7,335 bases of DNA from Streptomyces sp. NRRL WC-3549 (GTDB lineage: Bacteria; Actinomycetota; Actinomycetes; Streptomycetales; Streptomycetaceae): the NCBI RefSeq assembly GCF_000721935.1, contig NZ_KL585383.1, positions 157,640 through 164,974 on the forward strand. The letters run 5' to 3'. The notes below the pieces were generated by a model, which was given only the letters and a program-made list of their open reading frames with translations, searched no databases and had not been told where the DNA came from. Of this stretch, positions 5,571-7,335 are shown piece by piece (position 1 is the first letter of the stretch; every line of letters starts with the position of its first letter). Made by a program: the position numbers and the translations under genes.

Positions 5571-5781
5571 GGGGGCGCCTTTCGAGCGTGAGCCACCTGC
5601 TGGATGTTCAGTCTAGGGGTGGTACGAAAGGGTGGGGCAACCGGGAGGGACGACTTTGTACGCCATCGGGTTCGCCGGAGAGCCCCTCGGGAGGGCGTGG
5701 AACGGAGCGGCAGGCGGTCATCCCACTGCCCCTCCTCTCCACTTGACGTGCGACCGGTCGAAAGGGTTGCCCGCCGTCCTC
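5571..5781. other. Spacer between ftsK and the RodZ-like gene
   Basis: 211 bases. I see no strong hairpin close to the ftsK stop codon, so the ftsK terminator is unidentified. The stretch contains a 10-base palindrome CGACCGGTCG (5751-5760), two copies of CGGGAGGG (plus strand, about 5642 and 5688), a candidate promoter (5610-5640) and a 37-codon minus-strand ORF (5608-5721) with an AGGAGG-type ribosome binding site but poor codon use. Confidence 0.5.
5610..5640 (-). promoter_or_regulatory. Candidate promoter for the RodZ-like gene
   Basis: On the minus strand TTGCCC (5635-5640) and TAGACT (5610-5615) are 19 bases apart. They resemble the vegetative TTGAC/TAGRRT boxes of Streptomyces, although the spacing is a little wide. 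A start near 5603 would give a leader of about 33 bases that includes the GAAAGG ribosome binding site. The -10 box is the better of the two. Confidence 0.3.
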
Positions 5782-7335
5782 CTACGAAGCGGTTTCCCCA
5801 CGGATCACGGCCAACACCCCGTCGATCTCGTCGGCCTTCACCAGGACGTCGCGCGCCTTGGAACCCTCGCTGGGGCCCACGATGTTGCGCGACTCCATCA
5901 GGTCCATCAGCCGGCCCGCCTTCGCGAAGCCCACCCGGAGCTTGCGCTGGAGCATCGAGGTGGAGCCGAACTGGGTGGAGACGACCAGCTCCGCGGCCTG
6001 GCAGAGCAGGTCGAGGTCGTCGCCGATGTCCTCGTCGATCTCCTTCTTCTGCTTCGTGCCCGCCACCACGTCGTCGCGGAAGACCGGGGCCATCTGATCC
6101 TTGCAGTGCTGGACGACTGCCGCGACCTCGTCCTCGGTGACGAAGGCCCCCTGCATACGGGTCGGCTTGTTCGCCCCCATCGGCAGGAACAGCCCGTCCC
6201 CCTTGCCGATGAGCTTCTCCGCCCCGGGCTGGTCGAGGATGACCCGGCTGTCGGCGAGCGAGGAGGTGGCGAAGGCGAGCCGGGAGGGCACGTTCGCCTT
6301 GATGAGGCCGGTGACCACGTCCACCGAAGGACGCTGGGTGGCGAGCACCAGGTGGATGCCGGCGGCGCGGGCGAGCTGTGTGATGCGGACGATGGAGTCC
6401 TCGACGTCCCGGGGCGCCACCATCATCAGGTCCGCCAGCTCGTCGACGATCACCAGCAGGTACGGATAGGGCGAGAGCTCCCGCTCGCTCCCCTCCGGCG
6501 CCTTCGCCTTGCCGCTGCGCACGGCGTGGTTGAAGTCGTCGATGTGACGGTAGCCGTAGGCCGCGAGGTCGTCGTAGCGCAGGTCCATCTCCCGGACGAC
6601 CCACTGGAGGGCCTCGGCGGCCTTCTTCGGGTTGGTGATGATCGGCGTGATCAGGTGCGGGATGCCCTCGTAGGCGGTGAGTTCCACGCGCTTGGGGTCG
6701 ACGAGCACCATCCGGACGTCCTCGGGGGTCGCCCGCACCATGATCGAGGTGATCAGGCAGTTGATGCAGGAGGACTTGCCGGAACCGGTCGCACCGGCGA
6801 CCAGCACGTGCGGCATCTTGGCCAGGTTGGCCATCTCGTAGCCGCCCTCGACGTTCTTGCCGAGCGCCACCAGCATCGGGTGGTCGTCCTCGGCCGCGTC
6901 CGCGAGCCGCAGCACGTCACCGAGGTTGACCATCTCCCGGTCGGAGTTGGGGATTTCGATGCCGACCGCGGACTTCCCCGGGATCGGGGAGATGATCCGG
7001 ACGTCCGGACTCGCGACGGCGTACGCGATGTTCTTGGTGAGGGCGGTGATCCGCTCGACCTTGACGGCCGGGCCGAGTTCCACCTCGTAGCGCGTGACCG
7101 TCGGGCCCCGGGTGAAGCCGGTGACGGAGGCGTCGACCTTGAACTCCGTGAAGACGTTGGTGAGTGAGGCCACGACGGCGTCGTTCGCGGCGCTGCGCGT
7201 CTTGCCGGGGCCGCCGCGCTCCAGGAGGTCCAGGGTGGGCAGGGCGTAGGTGATGTCCCCGGAGAGCTGGAGCTGTTCGGCACGGGCGGGCAGCGGTTCG
7301 GAGCGCTCCGGTACCGGCTTGGTCAGATCCGGGAT
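5782..7335 (-). CDS. ftsK: FtsK/SpoIIIE-family DNA translocase, C-terminal part (5' end outside the window)
   Basis: 517 codons and a TAG stop (5782-5784) are visible; the frame is open to the right edge, so the membrane and linker domains lie beyond it. The visible part begins in the linker, then enters the translocase alpha/beta domains near [13 protein letters not shown]. Walker A GATGSGKS is at visible residues 181-188 (6772-6795). LVDPKRVEL follows, and Walker B is [13 protein letters not shown] (near 6421-6460). The C-terminal gamma winged helix ([20 protein letters not shown], then [14 protein letters not shown]) reads oriented DNA motifs. FtsK is a hexameric ATP-driven pump at the division septum that clears chromosome DNA. 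In Streptomyces it acts at sporulation septa and is dispensable for growth, though mutants suffer terminal deletions (from memory). An internal GTG at 7171-7173 is not the true start, because typical FtsK sequence continues upstream of it. Confidence 0.97.
   Translation of the reverse strand: MPDLTKPVPERSEPLPARAEQLQLSGDITYALPTLDLLERGGPGKTRSAANDAVVASLTNVFTEFKVDASVTGFTRGPTVTRYEVELGPAVKVERITALTKNIAYAVASPDVRIISPIPGKSAVGIEIPNSDREMVNLGDVLRLADAAEDDHPMLVALGKNVEGGYEMANLAKMPHVLVAGATGSGKSSCINCLITSIMVRATPEDVRMVLVDPKRVELTAYEGIPHLITPIITNPKKAAEALQWVVREMDLRYDDLAAYGYRHIDDFNHAVRSGKAKAPEGSERELSPYPYLLVIVDELADLMMVAPRDVEDSIVRITQLARAAGIHLVLATQRPSVDVVTGLIKANVPSRLAFATSSLADSRVILDQPGAEKLIGKGDGLFLPMGANKPTRMQGAFVTEDEVAAVVQHCKDQMAPVFRDDVVAGTKQKKEIDEDIGDDLDLLCQAAELVVSTQFGSTSMLQRKLRVGFAKAGRLMDLMESRNIVGPSEGSKARDVLVKADEIDGVLAVIRGETAS

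Noticed and set aside
5640..5700. Two GGGAGGG runs as FtsK orienting (KOPS-like) motifs
   Set aside because: They lack the extra base of GGGNAGGG, the Streptomyces motif is not certain to me, and such runs are frequent in high-GC DNA. Genome-wide strand-bias counts would be needed.
5632..7167. A 511-codon plus-strand open frame over ftsK
   Set aside because: It is the antisense shadow of ftsK. Its His/Val/Asp/Gly-rich product is the usual mirror of a high-GC gene, and ftsK carries Walker A, Walker B and the gamma domain.

Overview
The window is a stretch of high-GC actinobacterial chromosome, almost certainly Streptomyces or a very close relative. Coding regions show a strong G/C preference at third codon positions. 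The gene order (ftsK, RodZ-like HTH protein, rimO, pgsA, cinA/pncC, clgR, dps) is, from memory, that of the conserved core region around SCO5750-SCO5756 of S. coelicolor. I saw no in-frame TTA leucine codon in these genes, no RNA gene, no mobile element and no CRISPR array. All nine genes lie on the minus strand, so transcription runs from the right end to the left.

Layout in the direction of transcription. (1) 7335-5782: C-terminal 517 codons of the FtsK/SpoIIIE DNA translocase; its 5' end is outside the window. (2) 5781-5571: spacer with a candidate promoter and a doubtful 37-codon ORF. (3) 5570-4773: RodZ-like protein with a cytoplasmic HTH, one membrane span and an external DUF4115-type domain, closed by a 14-bp hairpin terminator. 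(4) 4626-1809: a tightly coupled trio, rimO, pgsA and a CinA-C/PncC amidohydrolase. Both junctions are 4-base start/stop overlaps with a GGAGG Shine-Dalgarno exactly 7 bases upstream. rimO itself has almost no Shine-Dalgarno but has a -10-like hexamer 7 bases before its ATG, so the transcript may be leaderless. (5) 1699-1316: clgR, XRE-family activator of Clp protease genes, with an Ala-Ala C-terminus, followed by a perfect 17-bp hairpin terminator. (6) 1102-381: a stress pair, dps and a csbD-like gene 50 bases apart, ended by a 13-bp hairpin that overlaps a 14-bp palindrome. (7) 96-1: start of an unidentified small membrane protein that runs off the left edge.

Taken together the window joins chromosome segregation and envelope work (FtsK, RodZ-like, PgsA), modification of ribosomal protein S12 (RimO), NAD salvage (PncC) and stress or proteolysis functions (ClgR, Dps, CsbD). 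This looks like a core housekeeping region. I found no convincing undescribed system. The observations worth checking are regulatory: the possible leaderless rimO start, the coupled trio, the AT-rich inverted repeat before dps, the overlapping palindromes after csbD, and the two actinobacterial embellishments in RimO and PgsA.
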